This document shows, one piece after another, positions 24,285 through 32,894 of a stretch of 64,000 nt of DNA. Origin of the DNA: Nocardia kruczakiae NBRC 101016 (GTDB lineage: Bacteria > Actinomycetota > Actinomycetes > Mycobacteriales > Mycobacteriaceae). The translations under genes were made by a program, and so were the position numbers. The DNA is taken from the NCBI RefSeq assembly GCF_001612965.1, contig NZ_BDBL01000030.1, positions 61,120 to 125,119 of the forward strand. Reading direction: 5' to 3'. A model generated the notes under the pieces. The model was not told the DNA's origin, did not search any database, and saw only the letters and a program-made list of their open reading frames with translations. Numbering within the stretch: position 1 is the stretch's first letter; every line of letters starts with the position of its first letter.

Positions 24285-25579
24285 AGGGATGTCACCGCTT
24301 CCACATCGAAGGGCCGGACCGCGGCGAACGGTGTCGCCGCGCAGATCGCGCAGCCGCCGGCGAGGTGGCGCGCCACCGCATCCGGGAATTCGTCGAGCAG
24401 GGTCCGGGCCGCGTTCGTCGCCGCATCGAGAGTTCCGCAGGCGCCGCGCCCGCGCAAAACGGTCGACCAGCGGCGCAGCCGGTCCAGATCGGCGGCCTCG
24501 GCGCGGCCGTCGCGTAGCGCGGAGGCGACCGCGCTCATCGCCGCGGTGCCGTTGAAACACGAGCCGCACTGGCCGGCATTCTCCCGGTCGAAATATTCGA
24601 GTACCGACGCCGCCACGGCGACCGGGCAGTCGTCGGGCGTGAGCAGCGCGACCGCCCCGCAGCCCAATCCCGTCCCCATCGCCCGCAGCGTGGCGTGATC
24701 GAGCCGGGCGTCGAGGATGCGGCTGTTGGTGAGGCCGTTGAAATAACCACCCAGCAGCGCGCCGTGCACCCGTTTCGCGGCGACGCCGTGCAACTCGAGT
24801 AACGCGCGGAACGAATAGCCGTGCGGCAGTTCGTAGATGGCCGGTCCGCGCCCGGCTCCGGTGACGGTGGCCAGGAAGGTGCCCGGTGAGTCCGCCGTGC
24901 CCACGGTGCGGAAGGCCGCGGCGCCGAAGCGATGGATCCACGCCAGCTGGGCAAGCGTTTCCACATTACTCACCATTGTCGGGCGTCCGCCGACACCGGC
25001 CGCATACGGACGCGGTGGTTTGTCGGTGGGCGTGGCGGGCCCGCCGTCGATCGCGCGCACGGCCGCGGTTTCCTCCCCGGCCACGTATCCGGCGGCGACG
25101 GTGACGATCTCCGTCGGCACCGGCAGTTCGGCGGGGCCGAGCTCGGCCACCGCGGCGGCGACGGAATCGGCGGCCCGGTCGTCGGAGACATACACCACGG
25201 CGCGGTCGGCGCCGAGAATCGTGGTGGCGGCGCGCAATCCATCCAGCACCAGATGCGGGCGCCGGCGCAGCAACCAGCGATCCTTGCCCGAGGCCGGTTC
25301 GCCTTCCTCGCCGTTGGCGACGACCACCGGACGTGTCCCGGCACCGCAATGCCGCTGTACCGACAGCAATTTCGCGCCCAGCGGAAAGCCCGCGCCGCCG
25401 CGCCCGCGCAGGCCCGACTCGACGATCTCGGCCAGCAGCCGCGCCGGATCCTCGATCGGCGCGTAACCGCCGCTCGCCCGGTACGCCGGCGCCGATTCGG
25501 TGCCCGCGCCGCGGCCGACGATCCGCGGCGCTGTCCCGGGCGGCGCGGTGACTATCGGATTCGCGATCGCATCCATCAA
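24281..25579 (-). CDS. NuoF-like NADH:ferredoxin oxidoreductase
   Basis: A 432-residue flavoprotein related to complex I subunit NuoF. The NADH-site loop is GLRGRGGAGFPLGAKL near residue 57. The FMN segments are VANGEEGEPASGKDR near 86 and AGYVAGEETAAVRAIDGG near 165. The region is closed by GVGGRPTMVSNVETLA and by cysteine-rich iron-sulphur segments GQCGSCFNG and GGCAICAAT. No other complex I gene is present. Overlap with the ferredoxin gene indicates a soluble pair moving electrons from NADH to the ferredoxin, for an oxygenase or reductase step not identified here. Confidence 0.85.
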   Translation of the reverse strand: MMDAIANPIVTAPPGTAPRIVGRGAGTESAPAYRASGGYAPIEDPARLLAEIVESGLRGRGGAGFPLGAKLLSVQRHCGAGTRPVVVANGEEGEPASGKDRWLLRRRPHLVLDGLRAATTILGADRAVVYVSDDRAADSVAAAVAELGPAELPVPTEIVTVAAGYVAGEETAAVRAIDGGPATPTDKPPRPYAAGVGGRPTMVSNVETLAQLAWIHRFGAAAFRTVGTADSPGTFLATVTGAGRGPAIYELPHGYSFRALLELHGVAAKRVHGALLGGYFNGLTNSRILDARLDHATLRAMGTGLGCGAVALLTPDDCPVAVAASVLEYFDRENAGQCGSCFNGTAAMSAVASALRDGRAEAADLDRLRRWSTVLRGRGACGTLDAATNAARTLLDEFPDAVARHLAGGCAICAATPFAAVRPFDVEAVTSL

Positions 25580-25650
25580 TCCGTCCTTCGGAATATCGTC
25601 CGCCGCCGAAAAGTGACGGCGCGGAAATTGCTGTGCCTACAATCGGCGGC

Positions 25651-26124
25651 ATGCGTACCGCAGTAATTCGCGTCGATGTGGATCCCGCCGGGGACCTGTC
25701 GCCGGCGGAATTCGGTGAAAAGATATCCGCGCTCGCCTCGGCTGCCGCGGAATCCGGAATGACCGTGACCGCACCCGAAATCGACCGGCTGCCGCCGCGT
25801 CGGCGCGATATTCATCTGCTGATCGACGGTGCGGACACCGCCGCGATGCGCGAACACGCGGTCGGGATCTGCGCCGAGATCTTCGGCCCCGCCGTGCGGC
25901 CGGGCCCGGTCACCTTCGTCAGCCGGGGGACCGATGACGACGCCCACGGCGTCCTGGCCGGATTCGGCATCACCGGCGAGATCGAGCGCACCCACGACGG
26001 GGCCGGCTTCGACACCCTCACCGTCCGCCTGGCTCACACCGATCTGGAACGCATCCCCGAGAGCCGGATTCAGACCGCACTCGAGGCGGCGACCAACGCG
26101 GAAGTGATCATCGTCGTGCGGTGA
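25651..26124 (+). CDS. Hypothetical protein
   Basis: A 157-residue soluble protein I do not recognise. It has a ferredoxin-like alternation (AVIRVDVDPAGD strand, SPAEFGEKISALASAAAESG helix, RDIHLLIDG strand) and may be a dimeric alpha/beta fold. I chose the ATG at 25651 because the regular fold begins there; an in-frame ATG at 25633 would add six residues. It is divergent from the NuoF-like gene with a 71-bp gap and converges on the alpha/beta hydrolase gene. Codon use is like its neighbours. Confidence 0.6.
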   Translation: MRTAVIRVDVDPAGDLSPAEFGEKISALASAAAESGMTVTAPEIDRLPPRRRDIHLLIDGADTAAMREHAVGICAEIFGPAVRPGPVTFVSRGTDDDAHGVLAGFGITGEIERTHDGAGFDTLTVRLAHTDLERIPESRIQTALEAATNAEVIIVVR

Positions 26125-26135
26125 AGCGACCATCG

Positions 26136-26993
26136 CTATCGCGCGACGAAGTCCAGGATCGCCGGAGCGGCCTCCACCCAGCAGTCGAACGGATGTCCCT
26201 CTCCGCGCGCGCGGGCCCGCTGACCCTGTTGCCAGGCATCCTCCGGCCACGGCGGATCGATCAGGATCGACCCCTCGATCAGGCAGTGCACTTCCATCGA
26301 GGTGCGCTTGGGATGGTCGATATCGTGCTCGCCTCCCCGGATGATCAGCGTCGGGAGCTTCAGCTTCGAGAATTCGTAATCGGTCACACCCGGGATAGTC
26401 TGGCCCGGTTTGGGAACATAGGCGTCGAGCCAGCGCAGCATCTGCGCCTGGAATTCCTCCGCGTCCCACGCCAGCAACCGGTCCTTGTTCTTCGGATTGT
26501 CCTGAATCCGCTCCTGCCATTCCGGCAATTCGATCAGGCCCTCGATGCCCTTGATCTTCGCCGCGGTGATGTTGGGAATGATGTAATGCGAACCCAGGGC
26601 GATCGATCCGTAGTTGCCGCCGACGATATTCCACACGATCAGCTTCGTCGCGATTTCCGGATACAGCATCGCCGTCAGAAGAGAATCGCGCGCCCCGCCG
26701 GAACCGCCGGCGATGATCACCGGGCCCGTGTCGAGATGTACGAGCAGATCGTGCAGGACCTCGGCACGCATATGCGATTCGGTGGGACCCCAGAACGCGA
26801 CCTCGCTGCGCCCGCAATTGGGCCGGTCCCACAGCAGGACGCGGTGGCCGCCGGCGACCAGGGCCTCGGCCAGCGGGCGCAATCCGGGAATCTCCGTGCT
26901 GAACCTGCCGCCGGGAGTGAGCACGATCAGCGGACCGGACTCCCCGAGAATTTCGTAATAGACTTCGCCACCGCGGATTTCGGCGATCGACAT
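26136..26993 (-). CDS. Alpha/beta hydrolase (MhpC-like)
   Basis: A 285-residue serine hydrolase of the fold used for meta-cleavage product and diketone hydrolysis. The oxyanion segment is VLTPGGRFS near residue 23, the nucleophile elbow AGGSGGARDS near 90, the acid in RGGEHDIDHP near 225 and the histidine in EGHPFDCW near 268. GGAGG precedes the ATG at 26993; the open frame upstream is the antisense of the Rieske gene. It is last in the amidohydrolase-amidohydrolase-Rieske-hydrolase run, suggesting a C-C or ester cleavage in the same pathway. Confidence 0.85.
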   Translation of the reverse strand: MSIAEIRGGEVYYEILGESGPLIVLTPGGRFSTEIPGLRPLAEALVAGGHRVLLWDRPNCGRSEVAFWGPTESHMRAEVLHDLLVHLDTGPVIIAGGSGGARDSLLTAMLYPEIATKLIVWNIVGGNYGSIALGSHYIIPNITAAKIKGIEGLIELPEWQERIQDNPKNKDRLLAWDAEEFQAQMLRWLDAYVPKPGQTIPGVTDYEFSKLKLPTLIIRGGEHDIDHPKRTSMEVHCLIEGSILIDPPWPEDAWQQGQRARARGEGHPFDCWVEAAPAILDFVAR

Positions 26994-27016
26994 TGGACAG
27001 ACCTCCTCGTCTGTAA

Positions 27017-27412
27017 TCAGGCGGTGACCAGAACGTCGTTGCCGACCACCCGCACCGGATAGGTGCGGATACTCCATTCCGGTTTCACCGCGGTGGTGCC
27101 GGTGGCGAGTTCGAATCCCCACTGATGCCACGGGCAGTAGATGTATTCGCCGCCGCGCACACTGACCGCGTCGCCGGGTACCGATTCGTCGACCGCGGTC
27201 AGTCCCCGGGTGCGGCCCGCGCACAACGGCCCGCCCTCGTGCGGACAGTAGTTGGCGATGGCGTAGAAGGTGCCGTCGACGTTGTAGACGCCGACGCCGT
27301 GGCGGCCGATCGGCACGAGTTTATGTGTGCCGGGCGGTATTTCGTCGACGGTGGCGACGGCGTGCTCACGTCCCTGCGGCAGCCGCGGTGTGGCGGCGAG
27401 ATCGTCGTTCAT
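27017..27412 (-). CDS. Rieske [2Fe-2S] ferredoxin-like protein
   Basis: A 131-residue soluble Rieske protein. Both cluster motifs are intact: CPHEGGPLC near residue 62 and CPWHQWGF near 98 (C-x-H and C-x2-H). Length matches ferredoxins of Rieske-type dioxygenase systems or NirD-like proteins rather than an oxygenase subunit. It lies 2 bp after the amidohydrolase at 27414 and 23 bp before the hydrolase, so it is in the same transcript. No terminal oxygenase subunit is present, so its electron acceptor is unknown. Confidence 0.88.
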   Translation of the reverse strand: MNDDLAATPRLPQGREHAVATVDEIPPGTHKLVPIGRHGVGVYNVDGTFYAIANYCPHEGGPLCAGRTRGLTAVDESVPGDAVSVRGGEYIYCPWHQWGFELATGTTAVKPEWSIRTYPVRVVGNDVLVTA

Positions 27413-27413
27413 C

Positions 27414-28568
27414 TCAGAACACCCGCACTTGCCCGGGCAGTGCCGGCACCGTGTCGGGCACAGTGGCGTAGGTCTTCAATCCGTTGCCGAACATCACCGC
27501 CTCGCGGGTGTGCTCGGGTAGGTGTTTGACCAGCCAGCGCGGATCATCGAAGGTCCAGTGCGGATAATCCGAGGAGAACAGCAGAATCTTCTCCGCCTCC
27601 ATCCACTCCAGCGCCCGGGTCAATTCCGTCTTGTCCTCGGGATAGTCCAGCGGCTGGGTCGTGAATTTGATGTGTTCCTTCACGTACTCCGAAGGTTTGC
27701 GCTTGATCTCGACCCACGATGTGCGTGCCTCGTAGATCGCGTCCATCCGCCACATCAGCGGCAGAATCCAGGTGAACGCGTGCTCGACCAGGATGATCCG
27801 CAACGCCGGGAAGCGGTCGAAGACACCGTCGAAGATCAGGCTCATCACCTGATTCATCGCCAGCAGCGAGTAGGTGACCATGAAATCGTGGTTGTAGCTG
27901 GGAAATCCGACCGGCGGCATCGGCAGCATCTCGAAGTTCCCGCGGGAGAGGTGGCAGGCCACCGGCAGGTCGTGCTTCACCGCGGCCGCCCACACCGGGT
28001 CGTACATCGGATCGCCCCACGCCGGCCGCGGTTCCGCGCGGATGAGGATCTGCGCCATGTACGGATGTCCGGCCCATTTCTCGATTTCGCGGACCGCGCC
28101 GGCCGGATCCTCGGCCGCCGCGCTGATGGAACCGCGATAGCGCTGATGCCAGTTGTTGTGGGAGTCCAGCCAATCCTCGTCCAGCCACGTGTTCACCGCC
28201 GCCGCGGCCGCCGAGGTCGCCTCGGGCAGCCGGGCCTGGTACAGCCCCGGCTCGAGGATGGCGATATCGGAACCGGCGCCCATGATGAGCTGCCGGAACA
28301 GGGTGTCGGGATCGCTGCCCGGGAAACCGCCGGCGGGTGTGAACGCGTCCACGCGCATCGCGTAGGCATACGCGAAGTCGGGGGCGTCGTAGAAGATGGT
28401 GCTGCCGACCTGGCGATTGAGAAAATACCTGCTGCGGAACGGTTCGGGGTACAGCTCCGCGAGCCGTCCCGGCCGGGGCACCGGGTGGACATCGGAGTCG
28501 ACCACCCGCACCGCGACTCGATCCGAGCTCGGAACCCGCACCCGTACTTCGGTATTCGCCTGCGTCAT
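27414..28568 (-). CDS. Amidohydrolase_2 family metal-dependent hydrolase (complete site)
   Basis: A 384-residue TIM-barrel enzyme. The metal ligands are in VVDSDVHPVP (Asp26, His28), VACHLSRGN near residue 205 and FSSDYPHWTF near 335. It forms a pair with the next gene upstream (28596-29687), with a 27-bp gap and similar sequence in several segments (VEHAFTWILPLMWRMD here versus ADGAADLLTPMMWRMD there). That neighbour lacks the acidic ligands, so this protein is probably the active member. The Rieske gene follows 2 bp downstream. Confidence 0.88.
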   Translation of the reverse strand: MTQANTEVRVRVPSSDRVAVRVVDSDVHPVPRPGRLAELYPEPFRSRYFLNRQVGSTIFYDAPDFAYAYAMRVDAFTPAGGFPGSDPDTLFRQLIMGAGSDIAILEPGLYQARLPEATSAAAAAVNTWLDEDWLDSHNNWHQRYRGSISAAAEDPAGAVREIEKWAGHPYMAQILIRAEPRPAWGDPMYDPVWAAAVKHDLPVACHLSRGNFEMLPMPPVGFPSYNHDFMVTYSLLAMNQVMSLIFDGVFDRFPALRIILVEHAFTWILPLMWRMDAIYEARTSWVEIKRKPSEYVKEHIKFTTQPLDYPEDKTELTRALEWMEAEKILLFSSDYPHWTFDDPRWLVKHLPEHTREAVMFGNGLKTYATVPDTVPALPGQVRVF

Positions 28569-28595
28569 GGAAATCCCTTTCGATTCCGATACCGG

Positions 28596-29687
28596 TTACC
28601 GCGTCGTCGCCGCGGCGGGAATGTCGATGCCGTACAGTCCGGCGGCATTGCGCCACAGCACCTTCTCGCGCTGGGCGGCGGTCAGCGCGGACGGCAGCCG
28701 CGCCGGATCGTCGAGTTGCCAGTGCGGATAGCTGGAGCCGAACATCACCATGTCGTCCTTACCGGTGAATTCCAGCCAGTCCCCGGCGAAGTCGACATCG
28801 CCGGGCCCGTCCAGGCGGCCCCGAACGAAGTAGATCGAACCGGGGAGGTAGTCGCTGGGCATGCGCGGCGCCCACGGCGTCTGCTCGAGGTGCGGACGGC
28901 CGAAGGTGTCCATCCGCCACATCATCGGGGTGAGCAGGTCGGCCGCGCCGTCGGCCCACACGAAGCGCAGATCGGTGAAGCGTTCGAACACACCCTCGGC
29001 GATCATGTTCATCTGGTGGTAGAGGTAGTTCAGCGCCATGAAGCCGACGTACTGCTCATAGGTGCGCGGATGTCCGGACGGGGTGGGCGGATAGGCCACG
29101 CCGGAACCGGTTTCGATGTGCACCGCGACGGGGAGACGCGCGGCCGCCGCGGCCTCCCACAGGGGCCAGAACTGCGGCTTTCCGTACAGTTCGCGGGACT
29201 GCAGCGGAATGCCGATCTGCACGACGCGCGGATGGGAACCCCAGCGTTCGATCTCGCGGACCGCCCCGGAGATGTCTTCCGGATTCACCCGCAGCGTGCC
29301 GCGGTAGCGGTCGGCGTAGGCGCCGGAGTCCAGCCAGCGCGAGATCATCATCTCGTTGTGCGCGCTCGCGATCGCCGTCCCCAGATGGCGGTCGGGCATG
29401 ATGCCGCGGGTCATCGGATGCAGGATCGCGATATCGGCGCCGCGCTCGCCGAACAGCACCTGCCCGACGGCGTCGGGCTCGGAGCCGGGATATCCGCCGT
29501 CGGACAGGACGGTGCCCGGCGCGTATTCACCGCCCGGCGCGCCGTACCAGTCCATCTCGACATCCGGGTAGCCGCGGGCGCTGTACGGTTCGCGCAGCCA
29601 GCTGCGCAGTTCGGCATTGCCCTGGAAGAAGATGTGCACACTGGCGTCGATCAGCGCGCTGGTACTGCCGTCGGGGAGGGTGATCAT
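28596..29687 (-). CDS. Amidohydrolase_2 family protein lacking acidic metal ligands
   Basis: A 363-residue paralogue of the preceding protein. The first metal motif reads IDASVHIFF, with Ser16 in place of the aspartate of D-x-H, and the catalytic aspartate segment reads FGSSYPHWQ, serine instead of aspartate. The histidines (His18 and AVHIETGSG) remain. It is therefore probably inactive or differently active, and may act as a structural partner of the enzyme at 27414. GGGAGGG precedes the ATG at 29687. The gene begins the transcript and has a 304-bp upstream region with tandem repeats. Confidence 0.82.
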   Translation of the reverse strand: MITLPDGSTSALIDASVHIFFQGNAELRSWLREPYSARGYPDVEMDWYGAPGGEYAPGTVLSDGGYPGSEPDAVGQVLFGERGADIAILHPMTRGIMPDRHLGTAIASAHNEMMISRWLDSGAYADRYRGTLRVNPEDISGAVREIERWGSHPRVVQIGIPLQSRELYGKPQFWPLWEAAAAARLPVAVHIETGSGVAYPPTPSGHPRTYEQYVGFMALNYLYHQMNMIAEGVFERFTDLRFVWADGAADLLTPMMWRMDTFGRPHLEQTPWAPRMPSDYLPGSIYFVRGRLDGPGDVDFAGDWLEFTGKDDMVMFGSSYPHWQLDDPARLPSALTAAQREKVLWRNAAGLYGIDIPAAATTR

Positions 29688-29991
29688 CGGCCCTCCCCCG
29701 AGAGGTGCCGGGGCGCTGAGGGATTCGGTCGAGGCGAGGCGGAACGGATCGGCTCGGGGTGGTCGGTCATGCGGGCTCCGTTGCGGGAAGTCGGCGCGTT
29801 CGCGGGCTGCCGTCGGTCCGGCGGCGGGGGAGAGTGCCCGGAAAGCGGTGCGGACGGGCCGGGGCGCATTCGCCCGGGCGAACTCGTGGGCGAACTCGTG
29901 GGCGAACTCGTGGGCGAACTCGCGAACCAAATATTTGTTCCGCAACTGTACGTCGAAGCCCGGCCGGCGCACAAGGGCCGGCGTCCGGCGG
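29688..29991. other. 304-bp intergenic region upstream of amidohydrolase pair
   Basis: No convincing gene. It contains a tandem repeat (29876-29922, listed separately) and directly after it an AT-rich palindrome AAATATTT (29929-29936) with GAAC on one side and GTTC on the other, in otherwise GC-rich DNA. The second is the best promoter or operator candidate for the amidohydrolase-Rieske-hydrolase transcript. The TetR gene upstream, on the same strand, is the obvious candidate binder. Confidence 0.5.
29876..29922. repeat. 12-bp tandem repeat, nearly four copies
   Basis: GGGCGAACTCGT is repeated head to tail at 29876, 29888, 29900 and 29912 with no mismatch; the last copy lacks its final base. 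A unit of 12 bp is close to a helical turn and would give regularly spaced protein sites. It lies between the TetR gene and the amidohydrolase pair, just upstream of an AT-rich palindrome. Confidence 0.85.
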
Positions 29992-31287
29992 TCAGGCGGC
30001 GGGGGCGGTGCGCGTGGCGCCGCACAGCAATGTCGCGCGCGAATGCGCTTGTGCGGCACGGATTCCCACGCGCGCGACCACCTGCGGCGGCATCCAGATC
30101 AGGTCGCGGACACAGGCCGACAACCGGCTCTTGGTCATCCCCTCGAGCGTGATCTCGCCGTCGGCGCGGCCCTGATCGACGACGCTCGCGATCTGCCGGG
30201 CACGCCGGCGCAGCACCTCGATCACATCGCTGGTGTCGGGGGGAGTGGAGCGGAACCAGGCGCGCTGGATCGCGAACTCGAGGTCGAAACGCCGCAGTGC
30301 GTTGAGATTGATCCAGGTGAGCGCGTCGAGCTTGGCGACGGCGGAACTGTCGGTGCCGACCACCGCGGCGTAGGCGCGCGAGATCTCGTCGTGGAACGAC
30401 CCCATGATCGAATCCAGCAGCGCCTGTTTCGATTCCACGGCCCGGTACACGCTGCCCGCGCCCATTCCGGCGGCGGTGGCGATATCGCGCATGGTGGTCG
30501 CCTCGTAGCCGCGGCGGGCGAATTCCACCCGCGCCACCGCGCGCAGCCGGGCGGTGCGGTCGTCGTCGCCGGTGTCGTCGGGCGCCGCCCAGGTGGCGAT
30601 GCTGTCGCGCGCCGCGCGCAGGGCCGCCGAGCGATCGAGTGCGGCGGGGGACGCCGGCTCGGCGGGCAGGCCGTAGAGCAGCAGGCGGCACACCACGGTC
30701 GCGACGCGATCCGCGGAATTCTCACGATGCAGGACCGAAAGGCCGATGTGCAGCATGGTCTGGCACAACTGTTCGGCCAGCACCGACCGATCCACGGTGG
30801 CGGCGAGGTATCCGTGCGCGGCGCCGGCGTCGAGCAGGACGCGCATGGCCGCGGTCGGCGCGGCCGGCGGATCGGCGGCCAGGGCGATCAGCGCGGTCCC
30901 GGCGCCGGTGTGCGGTTCGTAGATCGACAACTGCAGTGCCGCACGGTGTTCCAGGGCGCAGGCGGCGAGAGCGGTGGCGTACCCGTTCACGACATCGAAA
31001 GCACCCTCGGCGCTCGTGATCGCCGACGGTGGCGGTGCGGACCGGGCCACGGCATCCAGTGCGGAGTGATAGCGCTCGAGCAGTTCGACCGCGATCGCTT
31101 CCTTCGAATCGAAGTGGTGGTACAGACTGCCGGGCAGGATGCCGCAGGCGTCGGCGACATCCTTCACGTTCGTCCCGGCGTATCCCGCCGAAGCGAACAG
31201 GTCCGCGGCCGCGCGCAGGATCTCCGACCGTCGTGCGCTGTCGGCGCGGGCGGCGGCCGGTGCGGCGGGGATCCGTGTCCGTGGCAT
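29992..31287 (-). CDS. Tandem double TetR-family regulator
   Basis: A 431-residue protein with two complete TetR units in one chain. The first DNA-binding region lies at about residues 18-65 (SARRSEILRAAADLFASAGY, then SLYHHFDSKEAIAVELL). The second lies at about 245-300 (ARVEFARRGYEATTMRDIA, then SVYRAVESKQALLDSI). Each is followed by a helical ligand domain. Usual TetR proteins are about 200 residues, so this is a fusion acting as a covalent dimer. It sits inside the catabolic island between the methylmalonate-semialdehyde dehydrogenase and amidohydrolase genes and is the best local candidate regulator. Confidence 0.88.
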   Translation of the reverse strand: MPRTRIPAAPAAARADSARRSEILRAAADLFASAGYAGTNVKDVADACGILPGSLYHHFDSKEAIAVELLERYHSALDAVARSAPPPSAITSAEGAFDVVNGYATALAACALEHRAALQLSIYEPHTGAGTALIALAADPPAAPTAAMRVLLDAGAAHGYLAATVDRSVLAEQLCQTMLHIGLSVLHRENSADRVATVVCRLLLYGLPAEPASPAALDRSAALRAARDSIATWAAPDDTGDDDRTARLRAVARVEFARRGYEATTMRDIATAAGMGAGSVYRAVESKQALLDSIMGSFHDEISRAYAAVVGTDSSAVAKLDALTWINLNALRRFDLEFAIQRAWFRSTPPDTSDVIEVLRRRARQIASVVDQGRADGEITLEGMTKSRLSACVRDLIWMPPQVVARVGIRAAQAHSRATLLCGATRTAPAA

Positions 31288-31352
31288 CTGCTCAGTGTGA
31301 CCGATATGCCTGCCCGCGCGTTACGGTGACCCGGCCCGGGCTGCGCTGGGCG

Positions 31353-32894
31353 TCAGTCGTTGCGCGGGAAGCCCAGATTCAGCCCGCCGTGGCTCGGATC
31401 CAGCCAGCGGCTGGTCACGGCCTTGGTGCGGGTGAAGAAGTGCACGCCCTGCACGCCGTGCGCGTGGGTGTCACCGAACAGCGAGTTCTTCCAGCCGCCG
31501 AAACTGTAGTAGGCCATGGGAACCGGAATGGGCACGTTGATGCCGACCATCCCGACCTCGACCTCGTACTGGAAGCGCCGGGCCGCGCCGCCGTCGTTGG
31601 TGAAGATCGCGGTGCCGTTGCCGTAGGGATTGCCGTTGATCAGTTCGAGGGCCTGCTCGTATCCGTCGACCCGCACCACCGAGAGGACCGGGCCGAAGAT
31701 CTCCTCGCGATAGGCGGCCATCTCCGGGGTCACGTGGTCGAGCAGCGTCGGCCCGAGCCAGAAGCCTTGGGACACATCGATATCGGCGTCGGCGGTGCCC
31801 ATCGCGCCGCGGCCGTCGACGACGATGCGGGCGCCTTCGGCCTCGGCGGTGTCGATGGCGGCGGCCACCTTGTCGCGGTGCGCGCGGGTGACCAGCGGAC
31901 CCATATCGGCCTCGCCGTGCCCGTCGCCGAGGCGCAGACCGCGGGTCCGCTCCGCCACCCGGGCCACCAGGTCGTCGGCGATATCCCCGACCGCGACGGC
32001 CACCGAGATGGCCATGCAGCGTTCCCCGGCCGAACCGTATCCGGCATTGACCAGCGCGTCGGCGGCCAGGTCCGGATCGGCGTCGGGAAGGATCACGGCG
32101 TGGTTCTTGGCGCCGCCGAGTGCCTGCACCCGTTTACCGGTCGCGGTGGCGGTGGCGTAGACGTACTCGGCGATCGGAGTCGAGCCCACGAAGGAGACCG
32201 CCTTGATCGCCGGATCGAGCAACAGCGCGTCCACGGCCTCCTTGTCGCCCTGTATGACATTGAAGACGCCGGGCGGAAGTCCGGCCTCCTCCCAGAGCTT
32301 GGCCAGCCACAGTGCCGCCGACGGATCCTTCTCGCTGGGTTTGAGCACGACGGTGTTGCCGGTGGCGACGGCCAGCGGGAAGAACCACATCGGCACCATG
32401 GCCGGGAAGTTGAACGGTGAGATGATCGCGACCGGGCCCAGCGGCGCCCGCACCGAGTACGCGTCCACGCCGGTCGAGACGTTCTGGGTGAAACCGCCCT
32501 CAACCAGATGCGGTATACCGCAGGCGAATTCGACCACTTCCTGGCCGCGGGAGACCTCACCGAGGGCATCGGAGAACACCTTGCCGTGTTCGGCGGTGAT
32601 CAGTCCCGCCAGTTCGGATTTGCGGGCGTTGAGCAGTTCGCGGAAGCCGAACATGATCGAGGTACGCCGCGTCAGCGAGGTGTCGCGCCAGCCGGGGAAG
32701 GCGGCCGCCGCGGACTCGACGGCGGCGCGGACCTCCTCGCGTCCGGCCATGGCGACGGTCCCGGTAACCCGGCCGGTCGCGGGATCGGTCACCGGTGCGG
32801 TGCGCGCGGCGACGCCGGGCCGGAGGCCGCCGTCGATCCAGTGGCCGATATGCGCGAGGTCGGTGCCGACGGTGGGTTCGATCGTGCCGGTCAC
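31353..32894 (-). CDS. mmsA: Methylmalonate-semialdehyde dehydrogenase (acylating)
   Basis: A 513-residue aldehyde dehydrogenase. The nucleophile is in YGSAGERCMAISVAVAVG near residue 285, the acylating-type signature of MmsA, which makes propionyl-CoA or acetyl-CoA from methylmalonate or malonate semialdehyde with NAD and CoA. FNFPAMVPMWFFPLA near 157 and ALGGAKNHAVILPDAD near 250 are also MmsA-like. The GTG/ATG region overlaps the end of the 72-residue gene (ATGA). Its presence suggests a branched-chain end product such as isobutyryl-CoA or methylmalonate semialdehyde. Confidence 0.9.
   Translation of the reverse strand: MTGTIEPTVGTDLAHIGHWIDGGLRPGVAARTAPVTDPATGRVTGTVAMAGREEVRAAVESAAAAFPGWRDTSLTRRTSIMFGFRELLNARKSELAGLITAEHGKVFSDALGEVSRGQEVVEFACGIPHLVEGGFTQNVSTGVDAYSVRAPLGPVAIISPFNFPAMVPMWFFPLAVATGNTVVLKPSEKDPSAALWLAKLWEEAGLPPGVFNVIQGDKEAVDALLLDPAIKAVSFVGSTPIAEYVYATATATGKRVQALGGAKNHAVILPDADPDLAADALVNAGYGSAGERCMAISVAVAVGDIADDLVARVAERTRGLRLGDGHGEADMGPLVTRAHRDKVAAAIDTAEAEGARIVVDGRGAMGTADADIDVSQGFWLGPTLLDHVTPEMAAYREEIFGPVLSVVRVDGYEQALELINGNPYGNGTAIFTNDGGAARRFQYEVEVGMVGINVPIPVPMAYYSFGGWKNSLFGDTHAHGVQGVHFFTRTKAVTSRWLDPSHGGLNLGFPRND

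Noticed and set aside
24281..25579. NuoF-like gene as part of respiratory complex I
   Set aside because: No other nuo genes nearby and it overlaps a single ferredoxin gene, so it is a stand-alone reductase.
27522..30152. A very long plus-strand open frame (876 codons) opposite the two amidohydrolases
   Set aside because: Its product is low-complexity Arg/Gly/His-rich sequence, and the minus strand encodes clear amidohydrolase motifs. Long antisense frames are common at this GC content.
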